Source of the DNA: Kribbella pittospori
GTDB taxonomy: Bacteria; Actinomycetota; Actinomycetes; Propionibacteriales; Kribbellaceae
DNA: 64,000 bases
NCBI RefSeq assembly: GCF_004331465.1
Contig: NZ_SJKB01000017.1
Location: 1-64,000 of the forward strand
Direction of reading: 5' to 3'
The notes under the pieces were generated by a model. It saw only the letters and a program-made list of their open reading frames with translations. It did no database searches and had not been told where the DNA came from. Position 1 is the first letter of the stretch; each line of letters opens with the position of its first letter. Shown piece by piece: positions 25,125 through 33,224 of the stretch. A program made the translations under genes and the position numbers.

Positions 25125-25874
25125 GTGGAAGCACACGACGAGGAGCTCACCGTCGATCAACTCGCCGCCAAGGTGGGGATGACGGTCCGCAACGTGCGCG
25201 CGTACGCCGGGCGCGGCCTGATCCCGCCGCCACGGCTGGTCGGGCGGACCGGGTACTACGGTCACGACCACGTCGCGCGGTTGAAGCTCGTCCAGGAGCT
25301 GCTGAGCAAGGGCTACACGCTGGCCGCGGTCGAGCGGATGATGGGCGAGCTGCCGGACGGCGCGATGGCGCTCGGCGTCTTCGAGACCCTGGTGAACCCG
25401 TGGACGCCGTCCGAGCCGGAGGTACTGGACGAGTTCCAGCTGGCCGAGCGGGCCGGCGTACCGCACGATCCGGCGGTGATCACGCAGCTGGTCGAGCTGG
25501 GGATCGCGGAACGGCAGGAGGACGGCCGGCTCCGGATCCCGAACCCGGACCTGCTCCGGACCGGGCTCGAGGTGATCAAGCTCGGCGTCCCGATGCAGGC
25601 GATCTTCGAGATGCTGCCCAAGCTGTTCGCGCAGGCCGACGCGGTGGCGAAGACGTACGTCGAGCTGTTCCGCAGCACGGTGTGGCGCGAGTTCAGCGAC
25701 GCCGGGTTGCCCGCGGAGGGGTGGCCGGAGATCCAGCGCACCCTCGAGAACATCATTCCGCTGGCCGGGCAGGCGCTGGTCGCGGCGTTCCGGGAAGCGA
25801 TGGCGCGCGAGATCGAGGTCGTCGCCTACGAAGAGCTCGGCGTCGACCCGAAGGCCCTCCCCTCAACCGGCTGA
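25125..25874 (+). CDS. MerR family transcriptional regulator
   Basis: A 249-residue regulator with a MerR winged helix at residues 8-75: LTVDQLAAKVGMTVRNVRAY, then RTGYYGHDHVARL and LLSKGYTLAAVERMM. The C-terminal part (about 170 residues) is longer than in metal-sensing MerR proteins and has no Cys, so a bulky organic effector is likely. The start is GTG at 25125. It is divergent from the membrane protein gene, with the direct-repeat site between, and is the natural candidate to bind it. Confidence 0.88.
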   Translation: MEAHDEELTVDQLAAKVGMTVRNVRAYAGRGLIPPPRLVGRTGYYGHDHVARLKLVQELLSKGYTLAAVERMMGELPDGAMALGVFETLVNPWTPSEPEVLDEFQLAERAGVPHDPAVITQLVELGIAERQEDGRLRIPNPDLLRTGLEVIKLGVPMQAIFEMLPKLFAQADAVAKTYVELFRSTVWREFSDAGLPAEGWPEIQRTLENIIPLAGQALVAAFREAMAREIEVVAYEELGVDPKALPSTG

Positions 25875-25899
25875 CCCAGGCCACCTCGCCAGGAAGCCG

Positions 25900-26469
25900 T
25901 TAGTTCAGGGTGAAGCCGCCGGTCCAGTCGACCTTCTCGCCGACCGCGAGGGTGAGCTGGACGAAGCCGATCGCCTCGAGCTCGCGGGCCCGGGACAGCG
26001 CGCCGGCGTCGACCGCGCGCAGACCGCCACCGGTGATCACGCCGGCCAGTTCGGCCTTCGCGTCGGCGTCGTCACCGGCGATCAGGACCGTGGTCGCGCC
26101 GTCGCCGACCTTGCCGGACGACAGGGTGGCGGCGAAGTTCGTGTTGAAGGCCTTCAGCACCTTCGAGTCGGGCAGCGCGGCCGCGATCCCGGCCGCCGCG
26201 GAGGAGTCCGCCGGTACGACGAGGGAGTCGAACGTCTCGAAGTTCAGCGGGTTGGTGATGTCGACGACCGTCTTGCCGGCCAGCTGGTCGCCACGCTCGG
26301 CGAGCACCTGCTGGACCTCCGGGTACGGAACCGCGAGGACGACGATGTCGCCCGCGACCTTGTCCTGGTCGTTGCGGCCGAGCAGCTGGACCGCGTGCCC
26401 GCCCTTGCCCGCCAGTCCGGCGATCGCCTGACCCATGGTGCCGGTGCCGATGATGCTGACGTGTGCCAT
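25900..26469 (-). CDS. NADPH-dependent F420 reductase-like oxidoreductase
   Basis: A 189-residue Rossmann protein: N-terminal VSIIGTGTMGQAIAGLAGKGG dinucleotide site, VLAVPYPEV, VDITNPLN, KAFNTNF and a C-terminal RARELEAIGFVQL. This is the short NADP-binding/F420-reductase-like class. The cofactor partner and substrate are not certain. ATG at 26469 with GAGGAGAAGG in front. It is divergent from a MarR gene with two operator-like palindromes between, so it is probably repressed by that MarR protein. Confidence 0.88.
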   Translation of the reverse strand: MAHVSIIGTGTMGQAIAGLAGKGGHAVQLLGRNDQDKVAGDIVVLAVPYPEVQQVLAERGDQLAGKTVVDITNPLNFETFDSLVVPADSSAAAGIAAALPDSKVLKAFNTNFAATLSSGKVGDGATTVLIAGDDADAKAELAGVITGGGLRAVDAGALSRARELEAIGFVQLTLAVGEKVDWTGGFTLN

Positions 26470-26496
26470 GACCTTCTCCTCGGTGAGTGTTCAATA

Positions 26497-26538
26497 GTTG
26501 TTGCTACAACTATAGACCTTGACAGTTGTTTCTACAAC
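26497..26538. promoter_or_regulatory. Two MarR-type operators between divergent genes
   Basis: GTTGTTGCTACAAC (26497-26510) and GTTGTTTCTACAAC (26525-26538) are palindromic with GTTGT/ACAAC arms and sit 28 bp apart, on one face of the helix, between the reductase gene and marR. Confidence 0.75.
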
Positions 26539-26560
26539 CATTGGCTGGGAGAATGTTTCC

Positions 26561-27055
26561 GTGACGACGAAATGGCTCGATCAGCCGGAGCTCGCGGCCT
26601 GGATCCGGCTGGCCTCGGTGCTCGAGCTGCTGCCGGGCGCCCTCGACTCCCAGCTCCGGCGCGACAACGGACTCACCCACTTCGAGTACTTCGTGCTCGC
26701 GATGCTGTCCGAGGCACCGGACCGGACGCTGCGGATGACCGCGCTTGCCCAGCACACCAGTGCCACCCTCCCCCGCCTGTCCCACGTCGTACGACGGCTC
26801 GAGGACCGCGGACTGATCGAGCGCTTCCCCTGCCCGACCGACGCCCGCGCTACGAACGCCCGCCTGACCGACGCCGGCTGGGACAAGATCCGTGAGGCCG
26901 CTCCGGGCCACGTTGCCACCGTCCGCGAGCACGTGATCGACGCGCTCACCCCCGAGCAGGTCAATCAGCTGACCGCGATCACCGACGCGATCCTTACCCG
27001 GCTGGACCCTGAGGGCCGGATGTCGGACGTCTACCGCCGCCACGACACGCCCTAG
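26561..27055 (+). CDS. MarR family transcriptional regulator
   Basis: A 164-residue MarR regulator: HFEYFVLAMLSEAP, RMTALAQHTSATLPRLSHVV (recognition helix) and DRGLIERFPCPTDARATNARLTDAG (wing). GTG at 26561 is chosen because it lies after the operators and gives a standard-length N-terminus. It likely represses itself and the divergent reductase gene. Confidence 0.92.
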   Translation: MTTKWLDQPELAAWIRLASVLELLPGALDSQLRRDNGLTHFEYFVLAMLSEAPDRTLRMTALAQHTSATLPRLSHVVRRLEDRGLIERFPCPTDARATNARLTDAGWDKIREAAPGHVATVREHVIDALTPEQVNQLTAITDAILTRLDPEGRMSDVYRRHDTP

Positions 27056-27195
27056 GACCCCGGCATCCTCCCTTAGACGCTCTGAGGGTCTGCCTAAGGG
27101 CTGTCTGGGTGGCGATCTCGGTAGTTCTCCGCATGTGCGCGAACGTCTGGGTTGGGACTGTGTATCTACCAGACGTCCTCAGTCCTCAGGAGTGC

Positions 27196-27312
27196 ATGAT
27201 GCGCCAGATCCAGATCCGCCGGAAGCCGAGCCGGCGGACGACCACCACCCGCCGTACCACCACGACGTTGCTGGACCTCCGTACGCCGTCCGGCCGCCCG
27301 CTACCGTTCTGA
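27196..27312 (+). CDS. 38-residue Arg/Thr-rich peptide
   Basis: A small ORF with ATG at 27196 (ATGATG) behind TCAGGAG. The product starts MMRQIQIRRKP, has two TTTT blocks between arginines and ends RTPSGRPLPF. It is strongly basic, with no TM segment. It lies 20 bases before the next small gene. It could be a real peptide or a translated leader. No family recognised. Confidence 0.45.
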   Translation: MMRQIQIRRKPSRRTTTTRRTTTTLLDLRTPSGRPLPF

Positions 27313-27332
27313 TTCACCCGTCCCGCCCGGAA

Positions 27333-27560
27333 ATGTCCACGATCATGAAGCTCAGACTGCATGTCCACCACGCCTTCACCGGCGGTTGGGTCGCCGACAT
27401 CGACGACGACCTCGACCGTCAGCCCGACGACCCGTTCTGGTGCGTCGACCAGTGGCCGACCCTGCAAGAGGCGCTGGCCGCCGGCTGCGCCCGCCTCACC
27501 GAGCTCGCCGCCCACCCCAACCCGACCCGCGTCAGCGCCACCCTCGCCCTCGCCGCCTGA
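27333..27560 (+). CDS. Small protein, paralogue of the one at 39537
   Basis: A 75-residue protein with the pattern H-V-H...GGWVADIDDDLDRQPDDPFW, followed by an Ala-rich helix containing GCARL. The 39537 product has the matching GEWYADIEDELDPQPDNPLW and ACARI, so the two are paralogues. No family name is known to me. An in-frame ATG at 27345 is an alternative start. A hairpin terminator follows. Confidence 0.7.
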   Translation: MSTIMKLRLHVHHAFTGGWVADIDDDLDRQPDDPFWCVDQWPTLQEALAAGCARLTELAAHPNPTRVSATLALAA

Positions 27561-27573
27561 TCATCAGGAAGGT

Positions 27574-27603
27574 GGGAAGGCCAGTCCCAGGAAGAGCCTT
27601 CCC
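27574..27603 (+). terminator. Hairpin after the small-protein pair
   Basis: GGGAAGGC (27574-27581) and GCCTTCCC (27596-27603) form an 8-bp stem, 14 bases after the stop at 27560. Confidence 0.55.
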
Positions 27604-27663
27604 TTACGGAGCGTGGCGGGCCGCGTGACAGTGGTGGCGAACGAGGGAGAGAGGACACCTTCA

Positions 27664-28740
27664 GTGGTCACCACACTTGACACCTACCGGCTGCTCGGGC
27701 GCTCCGGGCTGCGGGTTTCGCCGCTGGCGCTGGGCACGATGACGTTCGGGCCGGATTGGGGCTGGGGCGCGGACAAGGACGAGGCGCAGCGGATCCTGGG
27801 CACGTACGTCGACCGCGGCGCCAACTTCGTCGACACCGCGAACATGTACACGAACGGGACGTCCGAACAGCTGCTCGGCCAGCTCACGCAGGACCGGCGG
27901 GACCAACTGGTCGTCGCCACCAAATACACCATGTCCACCCGGCCCGGCGATCCGAACTCGGGCGGCAACCAGCGCAAGAGCATGATGCGTTCGGTCGAGC
28001 GCAGTCTGCGTAACCTGCAGACCGACTACATCGATCTGCTGTACCTGCACTCCTGGGACTTCACCACCCCGGTCGAGGAGATCCTCCGCGCGATGGACGA
28101 CCTGGTCAGCCAGGGCAAGGTCCTGTACGCCGGCATCTCGGACGCGCCGGCGTGGCAGGTGTCGCGGATGCAGGCGATCGCCGATCTGCGCGGTTGGGCT
28201 CCGCTGGTCGCGTTGCAGATCGAGTACAGCCTGGTCGAGCGGACCGTCGAACGGGATCTGATCCCGATGGCGAGGGAGATGGGGCTCGGCGTACTGCCGT
28301 GGTCTCCGCTGGCGAGCGGCGTACTCACCGGCAAGTACACGACCGCCGATCTGGATCATGGCGGCGGTCTTGCGGGCGTTGCCGGGACGCGGAAGAACGT
28401 TGCTGCAGCCAACAATTCGCTCACCGAGCAGGGGTTGCGGATCGCGGACGTGGTCAAGGCGGTTGCCGAGCGCAACGGGTATCTGCCGGCACAGGTCGCG
28501 ATCGCTTGGGCGCTGCGGAACCCTGGGGTCACGTCGCCGATCATCGGCGCGCGTACGGCGGCGCAGCTGGAGCAGAATCTGGGCGCGCTGGAGGTCGAGT
28601 TCAGTGATCAGGATGTGGCGGAACTGGAGGCTGCGAGCGCGATCGAGCTGGGCTTCCCGCACGCCTTCCTGAATCTGCCGATGACGCGCTCGGTCACCCT
28701 GGGCGGCCTTCAGCTCGAGCCGGCTCCGATCCCTCGCTGA
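27664..28740 (+). CDS. Aldo/keto reductase
   Basis: A 358-residue NADPH-dependent aldo/keto reductase. Family features: LLGRSGLRVSPLALGTMTFG, VDTANMYTNGTSE with the catalytic Asp and Tyr, LVVATKYT with the Lys, LLYLHSWD with the His, and PIIGARTAAQLEQNLGAL near the end. The carbonyl substrate is unknown. GTG at 27664 is preferred (GGGAGAGAGG upstream); a long in-frame extension upstream crosses the small gene and its terminator and is not credible. Its last 47 bases overlap the convergent gene at 28694. Confidence 0.9.
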   Translation: MVTTLDTYRLLGRSGLRVSPLALGTMTFGPDWGWGADKDEAQRILGTYVDRGANFVDTANMYTNGTSEQLLGQLTQDRRDQLVVATKYTMSTRPGDPNSGGNQRKSMMRSVERSLRNLQTDYIDLLYLHSWDFTTPVEEILRAMDDLVSQGKVLYAGISDAPAWQVSRMQAIADLRGWAPLVALQIEYSLVERTVERDLIPMAREMGLGVLPWSPLASGVLTGKYTTADLDHGGGLAGVAGTRKNVAAANNSLTEQGLRIADVVKAVAERNGYLPAQVAIAWALRNPGVTSPIIGARTAAQLEQNLGALEVEFSDQDVAELEAASAIELGFPHAFLNLPMTRSVTLGGLQLEPAPIPR

Positions 28741-28930
28741 CCTCTGCTGGTCCCGCCGACTCTGTGGGCTTGGCCGGAAGGTCGCCGAGATCCGGGTCCC
28801 AGTCGTCGTACTCGTCGTCCGGGGTCTCGGCCTCGTGGCGGCGGGCGATCCGGATGAAGGCGGCGATCAGCAGCACCGGACCGAGCACCATCGCGGTCTC
28901 TGGGATCCCGCCCATGTGGAGTGCGATCAT
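28694..28930 (-). CDS. Small single-TM protein
   Basis: A 78-residue protein with one membrane segment near residues 13-28 (AMVLGPVLLIAAFIRIA), then an acidic cytoplasmic tail (DDEYDDWDPDLGDLP). The ATG at 28930 overlaps the stop of the upstream membrane protein gene (ATGA), so it is probably an accessory subunit of that protein. Unknown family. It overlaps the aldo/keto reductase gene by 47 bp at the 3' end. Confidence 0.65.
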   Translation of the reverse strand: MIALHMGGIPETAMVLGPVLLIAAFIRIARRHEAETPDDEYDDWDPDLGDLPAKPTESAGPAEVSEGSEPARAEGRPG

Positions 28931-30243
28931 GACCCCGTCACCAATGCGATCCCGCCCGCGGTGAAGGCGACCATTGCCGCCAGCATCGGGTACTGGGCGC
29001 GCCTCAGCTGCCGTCGGCGGAAGAGCTCGGCAGCGCGATCGTGCGCGGACACCACCCCGAGTACGTGTCCGAGCACGATCGCACCGGTCTGGACCCCCGC
29101 GATGAACCCGGTGCTGAGGAACGCGTAGTCGATCCGCATCCCGCTGGTCCCGAGCAGGTCCCATCCCCGCCCGAACGGATCCGTCGCGAGCAGCAGCCCC
29201 TCTTGGCCCTGGAACATCGCGAACGAGAAGTAGTGCGCAACGGCGTACCCGATCGCGATCGGCACCAGCGAATGCACGAACGCTCCCGGCAGTCCGGCTC
29301 GCCCGACCACACCCGGCCGGATCCGGGCCGCACCGGTCGTCCGCGACGCCAGCAGGAACAACCCGGTGACGATCGCCACCGCGGCCATCAGGCCAAGCAT
29401 GTGTACGACGATGTGCTGGGTACGACTGAGGTCGCCGGTCAACCGCGTCCACGCCGACCAGCGGGAGATCCCGTCGAAGGCGGTTGACCCGAGCAACAGA
29501 CACAACAGGCCGACGATCCCCGGGTGCTGAGGCACCGTGGCCAGACCGGCCAGCGGGTTCCGCAGTTCCAGGCGACGGTCGGTGCCACGGCCGATCGGAC
29601 TCAGTCGCGCCAGGACTTCGGCGTACACCTCGAAGCTGTCACCGATGCCGAACCAGGCCGGTCCATAGACGATGCCTGCGGCAACATTCACTCCCGCGTA
29701 CATGGTTGCGAAGATCGCGACGACGATCGACTCGGAGCCGTCCGGATACGCAAGCTCGAGCCAGAGGAACCCAGCGAGCCCCGCGACCGCCGGCCAGTAG
29801 GCGATCCCTTCGGGCAACTTCCGGTACGACGTCCTGGGCGCGAAGCCCGCGATCGTGCGGAGCGGATTGGCCAGGCGCCAGATCGGGCCGAACACCAGTG
29901 AGAGCGGGATGATGCCGACCCAGATCCACACGTACAGCCAGGTCGGCGCCGGGTTCAGATCCGGTTCGCTGCTGCCGAACCAGGCGGAGCCGAGCAGCAG
30001 CGCGAGCGCCGCCAACCCGGCGAGCTTGAGCAGCCAGCGCGTCGGCCTCGCATCGACCAGCCGGGTGAGGCGGTCGAGTGACTTACCGGCAGTAACTTCG
30101 AAGCGCGGCCGCGACCAGAACGCGGCAAGGGCGAAGAACGAGACCGCAACCGCGGCTCCGGCGGAGTAGATCGCCAGCCACAGCGGCACCGGCAGGTCCC
30201 CTCGCCCGCCGATCCCGTGCAGCGGCAGCAAGAGCACCAGCAC
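28927..30243 (-). CDS. Polytopic membrane protein, fenitrothion-hydrolase-like
   Basis: A 438-residue protein with ten or more hydrophobic segments. The N-terminal HGIGGRGDLPVPLWLAIY, followed by SFFALAAFW, and the IIPLSLVFGPIWRLANPLRT block resemble membrane proteins annotated as fenitrothion hydrolase (FedB-type) in actinomycetes. This is from memory, and true enzymatic activity is doubtful. GTG start at 30243. The direct-repeat site 41 bases upstream matches the one before the 25043 membrane gene, so a common regulator is likely. It is coupled to the 78-residue protein. Confidence 0.75.
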   Translation of the reverse strand: MLVLLLPLHGIGGRGDLPVPLWLAIYSAGAAVAVSFFALAAFWSRPRFEVTAGKSLDRLTRLVDARPTRWLLKLAGLAALALLLGSAWFGSSEPDLNPAPTWLYVWIWVGIIPLSLVFGPIWRLANPLRTIAGFAPRTSYRKLPEGIAYWPAVAGLAGFLWLELAYPDGSESIVVAIFATMYAGVNVAAGIVYGPAWFGIGDSFEVYAEVLARLSPIGRGTDRRLELRNPLAGLATVPQHPGIVGLLCLLLGSTAFDGISRWSAWTRLTGDLSRTQHIVVHMLGLMAAVAIVTGLFLLASRTTGAARIRPGVVGRAGLPGAFVHSLVPIAIGYAVAHYFSFAMFQGQEGLLLATDPFGRGWDLLGTSGMRIDYAFLSTGFIAGVQTGAIVLGHVLGVVSAHDRAAELFRRRQLRRAQYPMLAAMVAFTAGGIALVTGS

Positions 30244-30283
30244 GGGATCGCCCTCCGATCAGCCCAGTTATCTGACTGATCGA

Positions 30284-30304
30284 ATGTAACACGGTTGATG
30301 TCAC
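30284..30304. promoter_or_regulatory. Direct-repeat regulatory site, copy 2
   Basis: ATGTAAC, 7 bases, ATGTCAC, with the same 14-base period as 25080-25100 and a like distance (41 bases) to the start of a membrane-protein gene on the minus strand. It overlaps the stop codon of the monooxygenase gene. Confidence 0.55.
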
Positions 30305-31776
30305 ATAGCGAGAGTCTGATACTCGGCGGGGTCGAAGCGGCGGGTCAACTGGCGGAACCGGAAGGTGAACGACGGCCAGAGCGTGGTGTTGCGCCCCTCG
30401 GAGTCGAGGTACCAACTGGTGCAGCCGCCTCGGGTCCAGACCGTGTTGCGCATCGAGGACCGGACGCCGTCGACGAACGCGCGCTGCACCTCCGGCCGCA
30501 CCTCGACCCGCTGCAGCCCCTCGCTGTCCATCGTCTTCAGCGCGTCCAGGATGTAGGCGATCTGCGACTCGATCATGAACACCATCGAGCTGTGGCCGAG
30601 GCCCGTGTTCGGTCCGATCAGCAGGAAGAAGTTCGGGAAGCCGGAGACCGCCGTACCGAGATGTGCCTCCATGCCGCCCGACCACGCGTCACGCAGCGAC
30701 AGGCCGTTGCGGCCGTGCACCATGTCCATCACCGGCAGGTCGGTCACCCGGAAGCCGGTGCCGTAGATGATCGTGTCGACCTCGTGCTTCACACCGTCCG
30801 CTGTGAGGATCCCGGTCGGGGTGACCTCGGTGACCCCGTCGGTGACGACCTCGACATTCGGCTTCGTGATCGCCGGGTAGTAGTCGTCGGAGATCAGCAC
30901 CCGCTTGCAGCCGAGGGTGAAGTCGGGCGTCAGCTTCGCCCGCAGCAGCGGGTCGCGGACCTGGTGTTCGAGGTGCTTCTCGGCCACCTTCTGCGCCTGT
31001 TTCATGATCGACGGCAGCTTGGCGAACCCGAGCACCATCGACTCGCGACCCCAGTAGATCCCGGCCCGGATCGCCTTCTGCACGAGCGGGAACCGGCGGA
31101 ACACCGCCTTCTCGACCTCGGTGATCCTGCGGTCCGGCCGCGGCAGCACCCACGGCGGCGTCCGCTGGAACAGGTGCAGCTCCTCGACCTCCGGCTGGAT
31201 CGCCGGCACGAACTGGATCGCCGACGCGCCCGTCCCGATCACCGCGACCTTGCGGCCGCTGAGGTCGAGGTCGTGGTCCCACTGCGCCGAATGGAAGACC
31301 TCTCCCTCGAACGACTCGATGCCCGGCAGCTTCGGCACCGACGGCTCGGCCAGCGGCCCCATCCCGGACAACAGCAACTGGGCGGTGAACTCACCCTGAC
31401 TGGTCCGGATCCGCCACTGCCCGTCCTCCCAGGATGCCGCCTCGACTGCGTGGCCGAAGCGGATGTGCCGGCGAACACCGAACCGGTCGGTGACCTTGCG
31501 CAGGTAGTCCTCGATCTCGGGTTGCGGGGAGAACGTCGACGACCAGTCCGGGTTCGGCGCGAACGAGAACGAGTACAGATGCGAGGGCACGTCACAGCGA
31601 CAGCCCGGATAAGTGTTGTCCCGCCAGGTGCCTCCGACGTCGTCCGCACGCTCCAGGACGACGAAGTCGTCGTAGCCGGCCTGCTTGAGCCGGACGGCCA
31701 TCCCGATGCCGGCGAATCCGGTCCCGATCACCACGATCCGGTGATGCCTGGTCTCCCGCGCGACCTCGTCCGCCAT
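30301..31776 (-). CDS. Flavin-containing (Baeyer-Villiger type) monooxygenase
   Basis: A 491-residue FAD/NADPH monooxygenase. FAD site IGTGFAGIGMA near residues 16-26, DVGGTWRDNTYPGCRCDVPS, the Baeyer-Villiger fingerprint FEGEVFHSAQWDHD, a second Rossmann site VIGTGASAIQF, and late GTGFRVTD. It should insert oxygen into a ketone or oxidise a heteroatom; the substrate is unknown. ATG at 31776. It is divergent from a TetR gene with a palindromic operator between, so induction by a hydrophobic compound is likely. Confidence 0.92.
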   Translation of the reverse strand: MADEVARETRHHRIVVIGTGFAGIGMAVRLKQAGYDDFVVLERADDVGGTWRDNTYPGCRCDVPSHLYSFSFAPNPDWSSTFSPQPEIEDYLRKVTDRFGVRRHIRFGHAVEAASWEDGQWRIRTSQGEFTAQLLLSGMGPLAEPSVPKLPGIESFEGEVFHSAQWDHDLDLSGRKVAVIGTGASAIQFVPAIQPEVEELHLFQRTPPWVLPRPDRRITEVEKAVFRRFPLVQKAIRAGIYWGRESMVLGFAKLPSIMKQAQKVAEKHLEHQVRDPLLRAKLTPDFTLGCKRVLISDDYYPAITKPNVEVVTDGVTEVTPTGILTADGVKHEVDTIIYGTGFRVTDLPVMDMVHGRNGLSLRDAWSGGMEAHLGTAVSGFPNFFLLIGPNTGLGHSSMVFMIESQIAYILDALKTMDSEGLQRVEVRPEVQRAFVDGVRSSMRNTVWTRGGCTSWYLDSEGRNTTLWPSFTFRFRQLTRRFDPAEYQTLAM

Positions 31777-31800
31777 CGAGCCCTCCAGCCTCAGGACAAC

Positions 31801-31819
31801 AACTTACTCCCAGTAAGTT
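31801..31819. promoter_or_regulatory. TetR-type operator
   Basis: AACTTACT CCC AGTAAGTT is a perfect palindrome with 8-bp arms between the monooxygenase gene and tetR. A partial further copy (TTACTCGGAGTCAG) adjoins it. A -10-like TAGAGT is at 31833-31838. Confidence 0.75.
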
Positions 31820-31844
31820 ACTCGGAGTCAGTTAGAGTGTGCAA

Positions 31845-32540
31845 GTGACGTCCACCACGCCCAAACCACCCCCAACCGCACCCAGGACCGGCACGGAGAG
31901 CGGGGTGGTGGATGGTGTCGAGCCGCCGAAGCGGCGGCGGAATCGGGCTGCCCGGGAACGCGAGATGCTGGAGGCAGCCGAGCGGATCTTCGGCGAGCGC
32001 GGCTACCAGGGCACGTCGATGGACGACGTCGCGGCCGAGGTCGGGGTCTCGAAGCCGCTGATCTACCAGTACTACGGCTCCAAGGACGGCCTGTTCCTCG
32101 CCTGCCTCGCCCGCCTCCGCGCCCAACTCCTGGAGACCGTGTCCGACGCGGTGATGGCCGCCACCGACGCCGAGGACGCGCTGTACGCCGGCTTCGTCGC
32201 CTGGTTCCAGTTCCTCGACGACCACCCGCAGGCCTGGTCCGTCCTGATCGACGAAGGCATGCTCAGCACCAACCCCGCCGCCGGACCCGCAGCGGCCGCC
32301 ACCGACGAGGTCCGCGCCGCCTTCATCGAACTGATCTCCGCGATGGTCCGGATGAACCTCCCACCCGGTCGCACCGCCGACAACGACGAGATCGAGATCA
32401 TTGCCCAGAGCATCTCCGGCGCCACCGAACGCCTGGCCATCTGGCGCAGCCGGGTTCCCGCCCCACCCACTCCGGAGAAGGTGGCCCGGACCCTCCAAGA
32501 CCTCCTCTGGCAAGGCCTCCAAACCCTCAGCACCACCTGA
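31845..32540 (+). CDS. TetR family transcriptional regulator
   Basis: A regulator of about 231 residues. After a 30-residue basic/proline-rich tail comes the TetR HTH: ILEAAERIFGERGYQGTSMDDVA-type helices, then GVSKPLIYQYYGSKDGLF. GTG at 31845 is preferred because TAGAGT ends 6 bases before it, fitting a leaderless transcript; GTG at 31839 is also in frame. It likely represses itself and the divergent monooxygenase through the palindrome at 31801. Confidence 0.9.
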   Translation: MTSTTPKPPPTAPRTGTESGVVDGVEPPKRRRNRAAREREMLEAAERIFGERGYQGTSMDDVAAEVGVSKPLIYQYYGSKDGLFLACLARLRAQLLETVSDAVMAATDAEDALYAGFVAWFQFLDDHPQAWSVLIDEGMLSTNPAAGPAAAATDEVRAAFIELISAMVRMNLPPGRTADNDEIEIIAQSISGATERLAIWRSRVPAPPTPEKVARTLQDLLWQGLQTLSTT

Positions 32541-32559
32541 CCAGCGGTACCGTGCCGCG

Positions 32560-33216
32560 GTGGATCTGTTCATGGAGGCATGGACAGCGTTGCGTACGGC
32601 GGTCGCGGAGACGCCGGACGAGGACTTCGGGATGCCGTCCGGCTGTGCAGGGTGGTTGGTCCGGGATCTCGTGTGTCACCTGGTCATCGACGCGCAGGAT
32701 GTGCTGATCACCCTGGTCACGCCCGCCGAGTCCGAGCCGACGCGCAACGCGGCGACGTACTGGGAGGTCTCGCACACACCGCCGACCGGTGACGATCCGC
32801 TGGACGCGCTGATCCCTCGACTGGCTGCCGCGTACGGAGATCCGGGGTTGCTCAAGTTCCACCTGGACGACCTGGGATCTGCCGCGGGACGGGCCGCCGT
32901 CCTCGCTGATCGGGGTGCGCGCGTGAGCACCAAGGAGCAGGTGCTGATCGTTGAGGACTACCTTTCGGCGTACGTGCTCGAGGGGACGTTGCACCACCTC
33001 GACCTGATTGCGCACCGGCCGTCGGCAGCCGCGCCACCGGCCGAGACGCTCGCGGCAGCGCGTGCCCTGCTCGAGGAGATCGCTGAGGCACCGTTCCCCA
33101 GGGAGTTGTCCGACACGGATGCGCTGCTGATCGGGACAGGGCGGCGTACGCCGACCGCTGCGGAGGAAACCACCTTGGGCGGCCTGGCCGCGCGCCTTCC
33201 GCTCATCCTCAGCTGA
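32560..33216 (+). CDS. Maleylpyruvate isomerase N-terminal/DinB-like domain protein
   Basis: A protein of about 218 residues. The N-terminal half has the MDMF-like pattern of mycothiol-dependent maleylpyruvate isomerase N-domains: AWTALRTAV, SGCAGWLVRDLVCHLVID and later LHHLDLIAHRPSA, whose histidines could bind a divalent metal. The exact reaction is unknown. GTG at 32560 or ATG at 32572. It follows tetR by 19 bases and may be cotranscribed. Confidence 0.75.
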   Translation: MDLFMEAWTALRTAVAETPDEDFGMPSGCAGWLVRDLVCHLVIDAQDVLITLVTPAESEPTRNAATYWEVSHTPPTGDDPLDALIPRLAAAYGDPGLLKFHLDDLGSAAGRAAVLADRGARVSTKEQVLIVEDYLSAYVLEGTLHHLDLIAHRPSAAAPPAETLAAARALLEEIAEAPFPRELSDTDALLIGTGRRTPTAAEETTLGGLAARLPLILS

Positions 33217-33224
33217 CGTGCACG

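Noticed and set aside
27070..27100. CCCTTAG...CTAAGGG as a regulatory operator
   Set aside because: It lies just after the marR stop and fits a weak terminator as well; nothing ties it to a regulator.
27361..27663. N-terminal extension of the aldo/keto reductase
   Set aside because: It would run through the small gene at 27333 and its terminator, and the residues do not look like the family.
30295..31848. 517-codon plus-strand open frame
   Set aside because: Antisense to the Baeyer-Villiger monooxygenase; shadow frame.
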